A DNA stretch of 22,067 nucleotides. Origin: Bacteroidota bacterium (GTDB lineage: Bacteria; Bacteroidota; Ignavibacteria; Ignavibacteriales; Ignavibacteriaceae). Every line of letters starts with the position of its first letter. The first letter of the stretch is position 1. The DNA lies in contig JAJYSI010000006.1 of NCBI GenBank assembly GCA_021793635.1, positions 4,078 to 26,144 on the forward strand, in the 5' to 3' direction. Below are positions 6,703 to 15,629 of this stretch, one piece after another. Below the pieces are notes generated by a model. It ran no database searches. It saw only the letters and a program-made list of their open reading frames with translations, and was not told where the DNA came from. A program made the translations under genes and the position numbers.

Positions 6703-9336
6703 ATGGCATTTAATCTTAGCAGGTTAACTGTAAAAGCACAAGAGGTCGTTCAATCGTCTCTTGAGATTGCTCAAAATTATAATAATCAAATTGTTGAACC
6801 GGAGCACATACTTGCTGCGTTAATTCAAGAAACTGGAAATATTGCCGATACAATTATTCAAAAAACAGGAGGGAATATTTCGCGTTTAAAAGTTAAAACC
6901 AATGAGCTTCTTGAAAATCTTCCTAAGGTAAGCGGTTCAGGGGCTGGTAGTCAGCAAATGTCCAGTGCGGCGTTTAAACTTTTTGATATTGCCTCTGAAG
7001 AGGCAAGAGCATTAAAAGATGAGTTCGTTTCAACCGAACATATTCTGCTTGCACTTTCTTCATCAGAAGGAAAGGCTGGGCAGCTTTTACGCGATAATGG
7101 GATTTCTCACGAAGAAACTCTGTCGGCATTGAAAGATGTTCGCGGTAATCAAAGAGTAACCTCGCAAAATCCCGAAGACACGTATCAAGCTTTAAAGAAA
7201 TACGGAAATAATTTGAACGAGCTTGCTAAAGCAGGTAAGCTTGACCCAGTTATCGGAAGAGATGAAGAGATCAGAAGAGTTCTTCAAGTGCTTTCAAGAA
7301 GAACAAAAAATAATCCTGTTTTAATAGGTGAGCCGGGTGTTGGTAAAACAGCGATTGCAGAAGGTATAGCACAACGTATTATTTCGGGCGATGTACCGGA
7401 AAATTTAAAGTCTAAAACCATCATGGCTTTGGATCTGGGAACTCTTATTGCCGGTACTCAATTCCGCGGACAGTTTGAAGAAAGAACCAAAGCGGTAATT
7501 AAAGAGGTTGAAGAATCCAACGGTGAAATAATACTTTTTATAGATGAGCTTCATACACTTGTCGGTACTGGCGCTGTTTCCGGCTCAATGGATGCTGCGA
7601 ATATATTAAAACCGGCTCTGGCACGTGGTGAGCTTCATGCAATCGGCGCAACTACATTAAATGAATATAAAAAGTATATCGAAAAGGATGCAGCCCTTGA
7701 AAGAAGATTTCAGCCTGTGCTTATAACGGAACCTTCGGAAGAAGATACAATTTCAATTTTGCGCGGACTGAAAAATCGTTATGAAGTTCATCATGGGGTG
7801 AGAATTACAGACGGCGCTATTATAGCCGCAACTCAATTGTCAAGCAGATATATAACGGATAGATTTCTTCCGGATAAAGCAATTGACTTGATTGATGAAG
7901 CCGCATCAAAATTAAGGATTGAAATTGACTCGATGCCTGAGGAGCTTGATGTAATTGAAAGAAAAATTAAGCAGCTGGAGATAGAAAATGAAGCTTTGAA
8001 AAGAGAAAAAGACGATGCTTCTGTAAGAAGACTGGTTGAACTAAAAGAGGAGATGAGTGGACTTGTAGAAGATAGAAATAGGCTTAGGCTTCATTGGGAG
8101 CTTGAAAAGGAAAAGATACAAAAAATAAGAGCGATGAAAAGTGAAGTAGAAGGAGCAAAACTTCAAGCTGAAAAATTTGAAAGGGAAGGCGACCTCGGAA
8201 AAGTTGCTGAGCTTCGTTATGGGAAAATTTCTTCAATAGAGAAGGAACTTCAGAATGAAACCAGTAGTCTCGCTGAAATTCAAAAAAATCAGAGGATGCT
8301 TAAAGAAGAAGTTGATGCCGAAGATATTGCTGAAATTGTTGCGAAGTGGACCGGGATTCCAGTAAGTAAAATGTTGGAAAGTGAAAGAGTAAAACTTTTA
8401 AAATTAGAAGACGAGCTTCATTCCAGAGTTGTTGGACAGGATGAAGCTGTAAACGCTGTTGCTAATGCAATAAGAAGATCAAGAACCGGATTGCAGGACG
8501 CGAACCGACCTATTGGCTCATTTATATTTTTAGGAACAACCGGAGTTGGGAAAACAGAGCTAGCGCGCGCACTTGCGGAGTATCTTTTTGACGATGAACA
8601 TGCAATGGTCAGAATTGACATGTCCGAATACATGGAAAAATTTTCCGTATCAAGATTAATCGGGGCTCCTCCGGGATATATCGGATATGAAGAAGGAGGA
8701 CAATTAACCGAGGCTGTTAGAAGAAGGCCCTATTCAGTTGTTCTTCTTGATGAAATTGAAAAAGCCCATCCTGATGTTTATAATATTCTTCTTCAAGTTT
8801 TGGATGACGGAAGATTAACCGACAATCAAGGTCGCACTGTTAATTTTAAGAACACAATAATTATAATGACATCAAACCTAGGCTCGCATTTGATACAGGA
8901 GAAGCTTGGACATATATCTGAAGATCAAATTGATGATGCGTTGGGTGAGCTCCACTCAAAGTTGGTAGAACTGCTAAGAAAAACGATTCGCCCCGAATTT
9001 TTAAACAGAATTGATGAAGTGGTTTTGTTTAAACCGTTGTCTCAGAAAGAACTCAGAGAAATTATAGATATACAAATTAAACGTATTGAAAAAATGCTTA
9101 GCGATCAGGATATGATTCTTGATGTAAATGAAGAAGCGAAGGATTGGCTTGCAAGATTGGGTTACGATATAACATTCGGAGCGCGCCCGCTAAAAAGATC
9201 GATTCAAAAGCATCTTATTAATCCGCTTTCGCAGGAAATATTAGCCGGAAAATTTTCCGGCGGAGATAAAATTTATGTTTCTGTCGGGTTAAAAGGGAAG
9301 CTTGAGTTTAAAAAGGAGTTGGTGAAGGCAAAATAA
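6703..9336 (+). CDS. clpB: ClpB, Hsp100 AAA+ protein disaggregase
   Basis: Hexameric ATPase that threads aggregated proteins through its central pore with DnaK/J help. Complete at 877 residues. Domains in order: N-terminal double Clp-N repeat (1-145); NBD1 with Walker A GEPGVGKT (209-216), Walker B around FIDE (279-282) and a pore loop QFRG where Phe254 replaces the more usual Tyr; a coiled-coil middle domain (about 405-535), the hallmark separating ClpB from ClpA/ClpC; NBD2 with Walker A GTTGVGKT (611-618), pore loop GYIGYEEGG (658-666) and Walker B LLDE (681-684); and the C-terminal D2-small domain. A good Shine-Dalgarno sequence GGAAGGA precedes the ATG. Last gene of the chaperone island; the next gene is convergent and ends 11 bp away. 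Confidence 0.98.
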   Translation: MAFNLSRLTVKAQEVVQSSLEIAQNYNNQIVEPEHILAALIQETGNIADTIIQKTGGNISRLKVKTNELLENLPKVSGSGAGSQQMSSAAFKLFDIASEEARALKDEFVSTEHILLALSSSEGKAGQLLRDNGISHEETLSALKDVRGNQRVTSQNPEDTYQALKKYGNNLNELAKAGKLDPVIGRDEEIRRVLQVLSRRTKNNPVLIGEPGVGKTAIAEGIAQRIISGDVPENLKSKTIMALDLGTLIAGTQFRGQFEERTKAVIKEVEESNGEIILFIDELHTLVGTGAVSGSMDAANILKPALARGELHAIGATTLNEYKKYIEKDAALERRFQPVLITEPSEEDTISILRGLKNRYEVHHGVRITDGAIIAATQLSSRYITDRFLPDKAIDLIDEAASKLRIEIDSMPEELDVIERKIKQLEIENEALKREKDDASVRRLVELKEEMSGLVEDRNRLRLHWELEKEKIQKIRAMKSEVEGAKLQAEKFEREGDLGKVAELRYGKISSIEKELQNETSSLAEIQKNQRMLKEEVDAEDIAEIVAKWTGIPVSKMLESERVKLLKLEDELHSRVVGQDEAVNAVANAIRRSRTGLQDANRPIGSFIFLGTTGVGKTELARALAEYLFDDEHAMVRIDMSEYMEKFSVSRLIGAPPGYIGYEEGGQLTEAVRRRPYSVVLLDEIEKAHPDVYNILLQVLDDGRLTDNQGRTVNFKNTIIIMTSNLGSHLIQEKLGHISEDQIDDALGELHSKLVELLRKTIRPEFLNRIDEVVLFKPLSQKELREIIDIQIKRIEKMLSDQDMILDVNEEAKDWLARLGYDITFGARPLKRSIQKHLINPLSQEILAGKFSGGDKIYVSVGLKGKLEFKKELVKAK

Positions 9337-9347
9337 GAGTCTATTTT

Positions 9348-9767
9348 TTATATTACATGTTTAGAAGGGGATGATACAGTTGAGCTTTTGAGCCTGAAAA
9401 GGAGATATGGAGAAATAGTAGTCCATAATAAAACTATAACCCAAAGACGTCCATCAAGAAAATTATAATCATGCAAAAGCTTTTCCCACGGGTGACCCAT
9501 TATGAAATGTCCGAATATGAATTCGAAGACAATTGTGATTGTTAACCAAAAAACTCCGACTCGAATCGCTTCCGCGGTTGAGGACAATTTAAGCCAGGGC
9601 AGAATTAACCACACATAGATTCCAAAGAATATTATAAAACTTACTGCCGATAGTTGATGAGCTTCAAGCTCGCCAAAGTATGTTCTGTAAACGAACTGTC
9701 TGAGTGAACCGTTACCTATTGCAATAAAGATTCCAGGAAGCCATGCAATAAAATATTTCCATTTCAT
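9348..9767 (-). CDS. conserved four-helix inner-membrane protein of unknown function
   Basis: I do not recognise a named function. The 139-residue product from ATG 9765-9767 has four hydrophobic helices (about 8-24, 40-56, 70-90 and 107-125) and almost no soluble domain. Conserved-looking polar stretches are FGELEAHQLS between the first two helices and FEFIFGHFIMGHPWEKLLHDYNFLDGRLW around helices 3-4; I recall similar small membrane proteins in many bacteria, annotated as hypothetical. An upstream in-frame TTG at 9824 would add 19 residues, but these fall in an inverted repeat and break the usual MKWK-type membrane start, so I prefer the ATG. It is convergent with clpB (11-bp gap), and no terminator separates them. 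Confidence 0.75.
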   Translation of the reverse strand: MKWKYFIAWLPGIFIAIGNGSLRQFVYRTYFGELEAHQLSAVSFIIFFGIYVWLILPWLKLSSTAEAIRVGVFWLTITIVFEFIFGHFIMGHPWEKLLHDYNFLDGRLWVIVLLWTTISPYLLFRLKSSTVSSPSKHVI

Positions 9768-9876
9768 ATATGAGTCCACTCTAAAAAGCCTAAAATTGAG
9801 TTTCGAGGCTTTGAATTTGGACAATAATCAAAACATTTTTTTATCAAAAATACCTTTTTAGAGCGGACTCATATAT
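9766..9876. repeat. inverted repeat pair with 23-bp arms (MITE-like), overlapping the start of the small membrane-protein gene
   Basis: The arms 9766-9788 and 9854-9876 are reverse complements at 22 of 23 positions (ATATATGAGTCC then A or G, then CTCTAAAAAG) and enclose 65 bp. The element is 111 bp long, encodes nothing itself, and resembles a non-autonomous mobile element or an insertion-sequence end pair. No convincing target-site duplication is visible. The left arm includes the start codon of the gene at 9348-9767 and the right arm lies in its upstream region, so it may supply or alter the promoter. Confidence 0.6.
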
Positions 9877-9964
9877 ATAATATTTTACAATTAATTTATC
9901 AAGTAAAGGTAGCTAGAGGATACTTCTGGATAAATTGGTTGTCTTTTTATTGCTAAAAATATAC

Positions 9965-9998
9965 AAAGATAGCATCTTTACGGAAAGATGCTATCTTT
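9965..9998 (-). terminator. strong hairpin terminator for the T9SS adhesin gene
   Basis: A perfect 15-bp stem, AAAGATAGCATCTTT (9965-9979) with AAAGATGCTATCTTT (9984-9998), closed by a 4-base loop. On the minus strand it is followed by TGTATATTTTT, a usable U-rich tail. It lies 32 bp past the stop codon of the leftward gene ending at 10031, as expected for an intrinsic terminator. Confidence 0.85.
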
Positions 9999-10030
9999 AT
10001 GGGATCAATTACAAGCTAAATTTTCAATTA

Positions 10031-12331
10031 TTATTTCATCAAGATCATCTTCTTAATAGAGACATAGTCATTAGTTGATAAGCGATAAAAATAAATTCCG
10101 CTTGGTAAATTACCGGCATTAAATTGTACAGAATAAGAGCCTGGCGTATATTCTTTATTAATCAAAGTGGCAATCTTCTGTCCAATAATATTAAAGATGG
10201 AAATATTGACCGCCTCGCTCTTTGCAACAGTAAAGGAAATTACCGTAGATGGATTAAAAGGATTAGGATAATTCTGTTCAAGGTTGAATTGTTTCGGGAC
10301 AAGTTGCTTGTTTTCAACATTTGTTAATCCCGTTTGATGACTAGCTACAAGCCAATAAGAGGGAGAAACGTTTCCTACTAACCCCGGCATGCTAGCTTGA
10401 GATGCTGAGATAACAGTAGCAAAATTTGCTATGTTTACCGTATTTATTACATTTCCGTCAAAAAGATTTATATTCATTTGCCCCGCTCCATAGAAACAGC
10501 GAACGATCACTTGTCCATTGACCACACCCGAAGGAAAGTCCAATACAGAATTAGGCGCTAAAATGGAAGCCATAACATTTATGTATGAAATATGTATTGT
10601 ATCGGCTTGCGGGAAATTTAAAAGCACCTTATCGATTGTTGTTCCAGCAACATCAAATCCGCCCTTCATACTAATATTCTTGCCTAAAATATTAACAATT
10701 ACGGTTGAACCGTTTGGAGCGTCAATTGTAAAATTATTTGCATTTGAGACTAAGGCACCGTCGACGTTAAAAACATTTAAAGTGTCATTATGTCCGTCAA
10801 GCTCAAGGTGGTTGTATTCATCCATTACAGTATCAGTGCTTACAAGTGCGGAAAGTTGATTGGATAAATTTTGCAGATGGGTTCTTGCTTGTTCGAAATC
10901 GATTACAGAATCTTTAACAATACCGCTATCGGCAGTAAATTGGGTAGTAGTTGTAATGAAATTTTGGTAAACAGCTCTTCCATTTATTACAGCACCACTT
11001 ATAAAAGTCAAATGATTACCTACAACAAGCACATCGCCTGAATTAGGTGGGAGTTCGTATCCTACGCTATATTTTTGCAAATCTGCATAACCACCGATTG
11101 CCGCTTTTCCTTGAGTATCCGAAGAAGGCTGGATTAAAGTATCCAGTACGAATAAATTAAATTCACTAGCAGCACCAAGGTCATAAGTTAAAGAAGGAAC
11201 ATTATTGTAATCTACTTTTACTTTTATCAATAGTGATGTAGAATCGTTTGCCGCAATAGTACCGGCATTCCAAACTCCTGCTGTTGGATCATAAACACCT
11301 GAAGGAGCGGCTGAAACAAAGTCGAGCAATGATGATAATTGATCTGAAATTTTTACATTCTGTGCGTCTCCGTTCCCGGTGTTCTTTACTAGGATAGTAT
11401 AATTTATGATATCGCCGTTAACGGCATTATTTTTATCAGCGGTTTTAGTAACTACTAAATTATAGGAACTTGACCAGTTGACTATTTGAGAAATTGTCCT
11501 TGTTGCTGTTGTTGGGGTTGCAAGTATTAATTTTTGTTTTCCATTTGGATCTGCAACGTTATAATATTTTGTGCCGGAGGGAATCCCGACAATTCCTGTC
11601 GCTGCAATTGTGGCTGTTGTTTGGTTTGCTGTTGGGGTTAGAGTAATCAGCGGTGTAACTCCATCAATTCCAGTGCTAATTGTTGTTTGGCTTAATATAC
11701 CCTCGGTGGTGGTGAGAGTAATTTGAACATTAGGCATAGCCAATCCTTGATTGTTGAAAGCCTGTACGGTAAAAGTAACAGGCGAACCGGTTGTAAAGGA
11801 TTGAGCGGGAATATTTATTACAAAAGTTTTAAGACTGTAGTCGCGAGCGTTTGTATAAGCATCATTTAATATCTCAGCAACTCGTTGTTTAATATCCGAA
11901 ATATTGCTATGATTTTGTCCTGAGAGTGTGTTAATATTCAAACTATCCGTCAAATGCCAAAGAGCTAATTGTACAGCAGCCGCTTCACGATGAATATCGC
12001 TTAGCATATTTGGGTAAGATGTCTTAAATGGATAATAATTATTCAAAATATATGATAGCGTATCATTTGTTGATTCAACATCTTGATAATCGCTGTTATA
12101 AGCCATGTGATGATAAAGATCGATGCAATATAAACTAGTAGAATGACCGTCAACCTCGGCTGAATAGGTTCCGGTAAAATATGTATCGTTTACAGGCGAC
12201 GGTATATAAATACCTACGCCGATGTTTTGCCCCAGAACTTGCGAGATACTTTTTATCTTTGCGTTAATAAGGGTGCTTATCGCGATTATAAAAACCGCTA
12301 TGGTTAGGACGAATGTATATTTGAATTTCAA
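10031..12331 (-). CDS. secreted surface adhesin-like protein: thioester domain, Ig-like, DUF11, choice-of-anchor A, T9SS type A sorting domain
   Basis: 766 residues with a signal peptide (about 1-24). Residues about 36-165 look like an internal thioester domain (TQXA/TED family): YCID with Cys69 and VQLALW with Gln121 match the [YFL]C-hydrophobic-[DNE] and hydrophobic-Q-x-hydrophobic-hydrophobic-W motifs whose Cys and Gln side chains form a reactive bond in Gram-positive adhesins. Next are an Ig-like region (about 178-246), a DUF11 repeat (about 290-372, NLVVTKTADK), a choice-of-anchor A domain (about 385-625, GKAAIGGYADL and DVLVVGNHL), and a T9SS type A sorting domain (about 678-766, NYPNPFNPST). 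The other cysteine is 612. The start is TTG (12329-12331) with GGAGA 6 bases upstream; no better in-frame ATG exists before the signal peptide. It likely attaches to host or environmental polymers. Domain calls are from motif recognition. Confidence 0.85.
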   Translation of the reverse strand: MKFKYTFVLTIAVFIIAISTLINAKIKSISQVLGQNIGVGIYIPSPVNDTYFTGTYSAEVDGHSTSLYCIDLYHHMAYNSDYQDVESTNDTLSYILNNYYPFKTSYPNMLSDIHREAAAVQLALWHLTDSLNINTLSGQNHSNISDIKQRVAEILNDAYTNARDYSLKTFVINIPAQSFTTGSPVTFTVQAFNNQGLAMPNVQITLTTTEGILSQTTISTGIDGVTPLITLTPTANQTTATIAATGIVGIPSGTKYYNVADPNGKQKLILATPTTATRTISQIVNWSSSYNLVVTKTADKNNAVNGDIINYTILVKNTGNGDAQNVKISDQLSSLLDFVSAAPSGVYDPTAGVWNAGTIAANDSTSLLIKVKVDYNNVPSLTYDLGAASEFNLFVLDTLIQPSSDTQGKAAIGGYADLQKYSVGYELPPNSGDVLVVGNHLTFISGAVINGRAVYQNFITTTTQFTADSGIVKDSVIDFEQARTHLQNLSNQLSALVSTDTVMDEYNHLELDGHNDTLNVFNVDGALVSNANNFTIDAPNGSTVIVNILGKNISMKGGFDVAGTTIDKVLLNFPQADTIHISYINVMASILAPNSVLDFPSGVVNGQVIVRCFYGAGQMNINLFDGNVINTVNIANFATVISASQASMPGLVGNVSPSYWLVASHQTGLTNVENKQLVPKQFNLEQNYPNPFNPSTVISFTVAKSEAVNISIFNIIGQKIATLINKEYTPGSYSVQFNAGNLPSGIYFYRLSTNDYVSIKKMILMK

Positions 12332-12514
12332 TTTTAATCTCCAACGATATTGTTTTTTATTTTCTATGCTATAATTAGACCAAATGCGCGAGCGTTAAAA
12401 CTGATTGGAAATCAAGATATTTAAACAAAGTTTTGTCTTAGAATGGAACTATTTATCAAATTGAGGTTGTTTAACCAGGAGTTACAGAATAGTAGGAATA
12501 ATTGAAAAATTAAA

Positions 12515-13945
12515 TTATAGTTTCTCTTTTTGTCCATCTGGATGAAGATTAAATCCCTTTTTCTCCATCTTGCCCCAGGCGCGGTTGCCCGCGATATAAT
12601 CAATCGTAGCCTTAAACCGCCACCACGTTACAAGTTGACGATAGCCAAAGTTCTCAAACAATGCAGCACCAAACAAAACAAAAAGGTCTTTTAGTCGTGG
12701 ATATTTCTTAAATGATATTTCTTCTAAAATTACTGAAAGAATTGAAAGCACTATTCCATACAGAATTACAGCAGATAAAAAGGCAAAAGCAAACGGAGTA
12801 GAAACAACATTAAAAATAAACGAGAAGAAAAAAACAAAATAACCGGTTATTTCTATCAGAGGTCCTATCATTTCAAAAAAGACATAATACGGAAAGCCAA
12901 TTAAACCTAAAGCGCCGTACTTTGGGTTGAATAATAATTTCATGTGAAGTCTTAGGCTATCGATTGTTCCTTTTTGCCAGCGGATTCTTTGGCTGCGAAG
13001 AATTTTTAATCGCTCAGGCACTTCTGTCCAACAGACAGGGTCTGGGATAAAAGTAATTTTTGTTTCCGGCTTTTCTTTTCTAAATACGCTATGCATACGT
13101 AAAATTATTTCCATATCTTCTCCGATAGAGCCCTCTCTATATCCGCCAATATTTATTAGTGCATCTCTTGAGAAGCAGCTAAAAGCTCCAGAAATAATCA
13201 TTACGCTGTTCAAAACATCAAAGCCATTTCTTCCAAATAGAAATGCTCTTAAATACTCAACCGTTTGGAAGCGCGCCAGCCAGGAATTAGCAAGACCTAT
13301 TTTTACCATATTGCCATGATTTATTTTGCATCCGTTAGCGACTCTGATAGTACCTCCGACTGCGATAATATTTTCATTTTCCATAAACGGACGAACGATT
13401 TTTAATAAACAGTCTCTTTCCAGTATTGAATCGGCATCAATAACGGTAATCAATGGATTTTTTGCGATGTTTATACCTGCATTTATTGCATCTGCCTTTC
13501 CGCCGTTAATCTTATCCACAACAACAAGGAAAGGATATTCGTGCGACATATACACTGCCTTAATCTGTTTTGATTGCAACTTGTAAAAAGGGATAAACGA
13601 CACCTGGCGAATTGAAAAATTACTAAATATCTTTTCCAGCGTTCTATCAGTAGAACCGTCATTAACAATTACAAGCTGAAAATCAGGATATTCCAATTGT
13701 AATAAAGACATAATGCTGTCAACGATAGTATTCTCTTCATTAAATGCGGGGACAATGACCGAAATTGATTTATAGTTTTGGAATTTAAAAATTTTTTTAA
13801 GATCAATATACACCATCTTTTGTTTGTATTGCAGAATTCTTTTAAATGATAAAATGTTTAAAAGTAAATAGATAGTTCCAATAGAAATTGAGTAGGCTAA
13901 AAGAAAATAATTATAAGCGAGAACTAGATAAAATATATAAATCAT
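12515..13945 (-). CDS. processive family-2 glycosyltransferase, membrane-embedded (PgaC/IcaA/hyaluronan-synthase-like)
   Basis: Polymerising inner-membrane synthase that would transfer sugars from a nucleotide-sugar and extrude the chain. The 476 residues show an N-terminal membrane segment (about 3-32), a cytoplasmic GT-A domain with SVIVPAFNEENT (62-73), VNDGS (Asp96), DAD (170-172), GED (275-277) as catalytic-base motif and QRIRW (319-323, the QxxRW motif of processive enzymes), then C-terminal membrane helices (about 345-435). Its start overlaps the stop of the HEAT gene in ATGA, implying translational coupling. The sugar cannot be read from sequence; poly-N-acetylglucosamine is only one possibility. 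The plus-strand ORF 13326-13586 is a shadow. Confidence 0.92.
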   Translation of the reverse strand: MIYIFYLVLAYNYFLLAYSISIGTIYLLLNILSFKRILQYKQKMVYIDLKKIFKFQNYKSISVIVPAFNEENTIVDSIMSLLQLEYPDFQLVIVNDGSTDRTLEKIFSNFSIRQVSFIPFYKLQSKQIKAVYMSHEYPFLVVVDKINGGKADAINAGINIAKNPLITVIDADSILERDCLLKIVRPFMENENIIAVGGTIRVANGCKINHGNMVKIGLANSWLARFQTVEYLRAFLFGRNGFDVLNSVMIISGAFSCFSRDALINIGGYREGSIGEDMEIILRMHSVFRKEKPETKITFIPDPVCWTEVPERLKILRSQRIRWQKGTIDSLRLHMKLLFNPKYGALGLIGFPYYVFFEMIGPLIEITGYFVFFFSFIFNVVSTPFAFAFLSAVILYGIVLSILSVILEEISFKKYPRLKDLFVLFGAALFENFGYRQLVTWWRFKATIDYIAGNRAWGKMEKKGFNLHPDGQKEKL

Positions 13946-15012
13946 TTTCCGTCTCTTACTCTCTTTTCGCTTAGGAGCATTCTTGAAATAGCCGCAGAAT
14001 TTCCTTTGTTGACGCTATAGGCTAAATCTGATAATTTTTTCTCTCCGTCCTCATAGTGATTAAGAATTGCCAAAGCCGCCTGGTATTGAACGTCATAATC
14101 GTTTTCAAATAATTTTAAAAATATTCTATCTTCGAAAGACTTATTGTTTAAACGAGAAATTGTTTTAATTGCCTGACTTCTAATTTCGGGAAGTTTATGT
14201 TCAAGCAGTTTACTTACGGCAAAGGCAGCTTTTTCAAATTTAATCTCTTCAATAAATTTTAGACATTCAATTTTTACTTCTTTTAAGTGTGAATAAACTA
14301 GCATTCGTAAAACAGTTTGGCCGGCATCTTGGTATTTATAATACCTTAAAACGCGCAAGAATGTTGTGGCTAATGAAGGTGAGGTTTCCACGGTCAATAA
14401 TTTCATAATATTATCGCAAATAATATCATCAAACTCAGTAAGGATTAAAAGTAAGTAATCGTTTCCGAAATTGTTATACTTAATAAACTCATGCAAAATC
14501 AAATCTAGGCTGTCGTAAGCATTTATTTGAGCAAGCGCGACAGAGGAGCTAAAAAATATTTGTTGATTGTGAATTCTAATAGTCTTTTGTAAAAGTGGTT
14601 TTGCTATTTCAATCTTGGTAGTTCCGGCAAAAAATGAGGCAAAAATTATATTATTTTTATTGCGGGATTTCAAATTTTTTATTATATAGTCCGAAACCTT
14701 TGTGTGGTTAATTAAAGAAGCAAGTCTTTCAAAATCTTTTCCATTCAATGTTAATAAAAATTCTCTAAGATAATTTAAGAGATACTTATATTTTCTTTTC
14801 GGAATCTTACTAATCAATTCAGCAGGTGATTCATCGTTTTCTAAAAAAGAAAAAATTAGTGACTCCCAATCATTTAAAAATCTTGTTTGCTGTTTCGTCG
14901 TATAATTATTTAATATTCTTAATACAACAACAAAAACAATAAGCAGATAACTTAAACTTAGCAGGAGTAATATTGCAAAAACTATTAAATGATAAATATT
15001 ATCCGGGTACAA
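13942..15012 (-). CDS. membrane-anchored HEAT-repeat protein (putative glycosyltransferase partner)
   Basis: 356 residues: one N-terminal transmembrane helix (about 7-32) followed by a cytoplasmic, all-helical region with HEAT-like repeats, clearest at about 225-345 (VLRMLVYSHLKEVKIECLKFI, AVSKLLEHKLPEIRSQAIKTI, LKLFENDYDVQYQAALAIL). HEAT arrays are protein-binding scaffolds; no catalytic motif is visible. The start is TTG (15010-15012): a TGA stop lies in frame just upstream, no ATG precedes the helix, and GAAGAG is a weak Shine-Dalgarno candidate. It overlaps the glycosyltransferase by 4 bp and follows the receiver gene by 28 bp. The tight linkage suggests it acts with the synthase, perhaps as an adaptor receiving the receiver signal; this is inference. 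Confidence 0.8.
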   Translation of the reverse strand: MYPDNIYHLIVFAILLLLSLSYLLIVFVVVLRILNNYTTKQQTRFLNDWESLIFSFLENDESPAELISKIPKRKYKYLLNYLREFLLTLNGKDFERLASLINHTKVSDYIIKNLKSRNKNNIIFASFFAGTTKIEIAKPLLQKTIRIHNQQIFFSSSVALAQINAYDSLDLILHEFIKYNNFGNDYLLLILTEFDDIICDNIMKLLTVETSPSLATTFLRVLRYYKYQDAGQTVLRMLVYSHLKEVKIECLKFIEEIKFEKAAFAVSKLLEHKLPEIRSQAIKTISRLNNKSFEDRIFLKLFENDYDVQYQAALAILNHYEDGEKKLSDLAYSVNKGNSAAISRMLLSEKRVRDGK

Positions 15013-15040
15013 GTTGGTTATTACTCTTCAATATAAACAA

Positions 15041-15418
15041 TTAAGTGTTTGAATATTTCTTTATCTTTGCCATCGTCTCTGAAATAGAGAACGGTTTTAA
15101 GATGTAATCAACTGCTCCTAATTCCATTGCTTTTTTAAGCATTTCCTCATTATTGTTGGTCGTAAAAATAATAACTGGGATACCGGAACATAAAGGATTC
15201 GATTTTAAATCTCTAAGAATAGTTAAACCATTTCTAACTGGTAGAAGTAAATCCAAAATGATTAATGAGGGTTTAATAGCAAGAACCGTTTCAACAACAT
15301 TTTCGCCTGTTGCAAGATGGACGACGGAATAATTTTCACTTTCAAGTTTGTGAACAATAATCCGTTTGGCAATTTCGTTATCTTCAGCTAATAAAATTTG
15401 AGGTGGTGTATTATTCAT
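15041..15418 (-). CDS. stand-alone CheY-like response-regulator receiver domain
   Basis: 125 residues consisting of one receiver domain and nothing else. Acidic residues E12/D13, phosphoacceptor D56 (LIILDLLLP), the switch Thr pair (86-87) and K108 (LKPF) are all in place, so it should be phosphorylatable. With no output domain it must signal by protein contact, most simply with the HEAT-repeat protein or glycosyltransferase encoded next on the same strand (28-bp gap). No histidine kinase is in the window. ATG start at 15416-15418, no strong Shine-Dalgarno sequence. Confidence 0.93.
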   Translation of the reverse strand: MNNTPPQILLAEDNEIAKRIIVHKLESENYSVVHLATGENVVETVLAIKPSLIILDLLLPVRNGLTILRDLKSNPLCSGIPVIIFTTNNNEEMLKKAMELGAVDYILKPFSISETMAKIKKYSNT

Positions 15419-15629
15419 TCAGGTCTTGATTTATCAAAAAAAATTGTTTAGTTTATTTCAAAAAACTATATTATTGTAATAACAGAAATAAAGAATGTTA
15501 TTATGCAAAAATAGTTTTAATTTCGAAATATAAATTTCCGTAATTAAAAAAATCTATAAACTTACTTTCTTAATATACTAATATTTTATAATGTCAATTT
15601 AAATTTATTAAAAAGAATAAAAGATATAA
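15419..15629. promoter_or_regulatory. divergent promoter region between the receiver operon and the YaiO operon
   Basis: A 211-bp, very AT-rich gap separates the leftward receiver-HEAT-glycosyltransferase operon from the rightward YaiO pair, so both promoters should lie here and could be co-regulated. TAATAAC (15477-15483) and GTTATTA (15497-15503) form an inverted repeat with a 13-base spacer, a possible operator. On the minus strand TATTTTTG (15513-15506) fits the Bacteroidota -7 consensus TAnnTTTG, but no good TTTG -33 partner is present. TATAAT-like sequence lies near 15585 on the plus strand. Assignments are weak given the base composition. Confidence 0.4.

Noticed and set aside
10518..10859. 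Plus-strand 113-codon ORF
   Set aside because: It is antisense to the choice-of-anchor A part of the secreted protein and has no start signal or recognisable domain.
12421..12603. Minus-strand 60-codon ORF overlapping the end of the glycosyltransferase gene
   Set aside because: It is a different-frame shadow with unlikely composition, and the overlapping GT2 frame is clearly real.
13512..13520. Perfect DnaA-box sequence TTATCCACA
   Set aside because: It is a single copy inside the glycosyltransferase coding region, with no cluster of boxes or unwinding element; the near match at about 18655 is also coding. Not evidence of an origin here.
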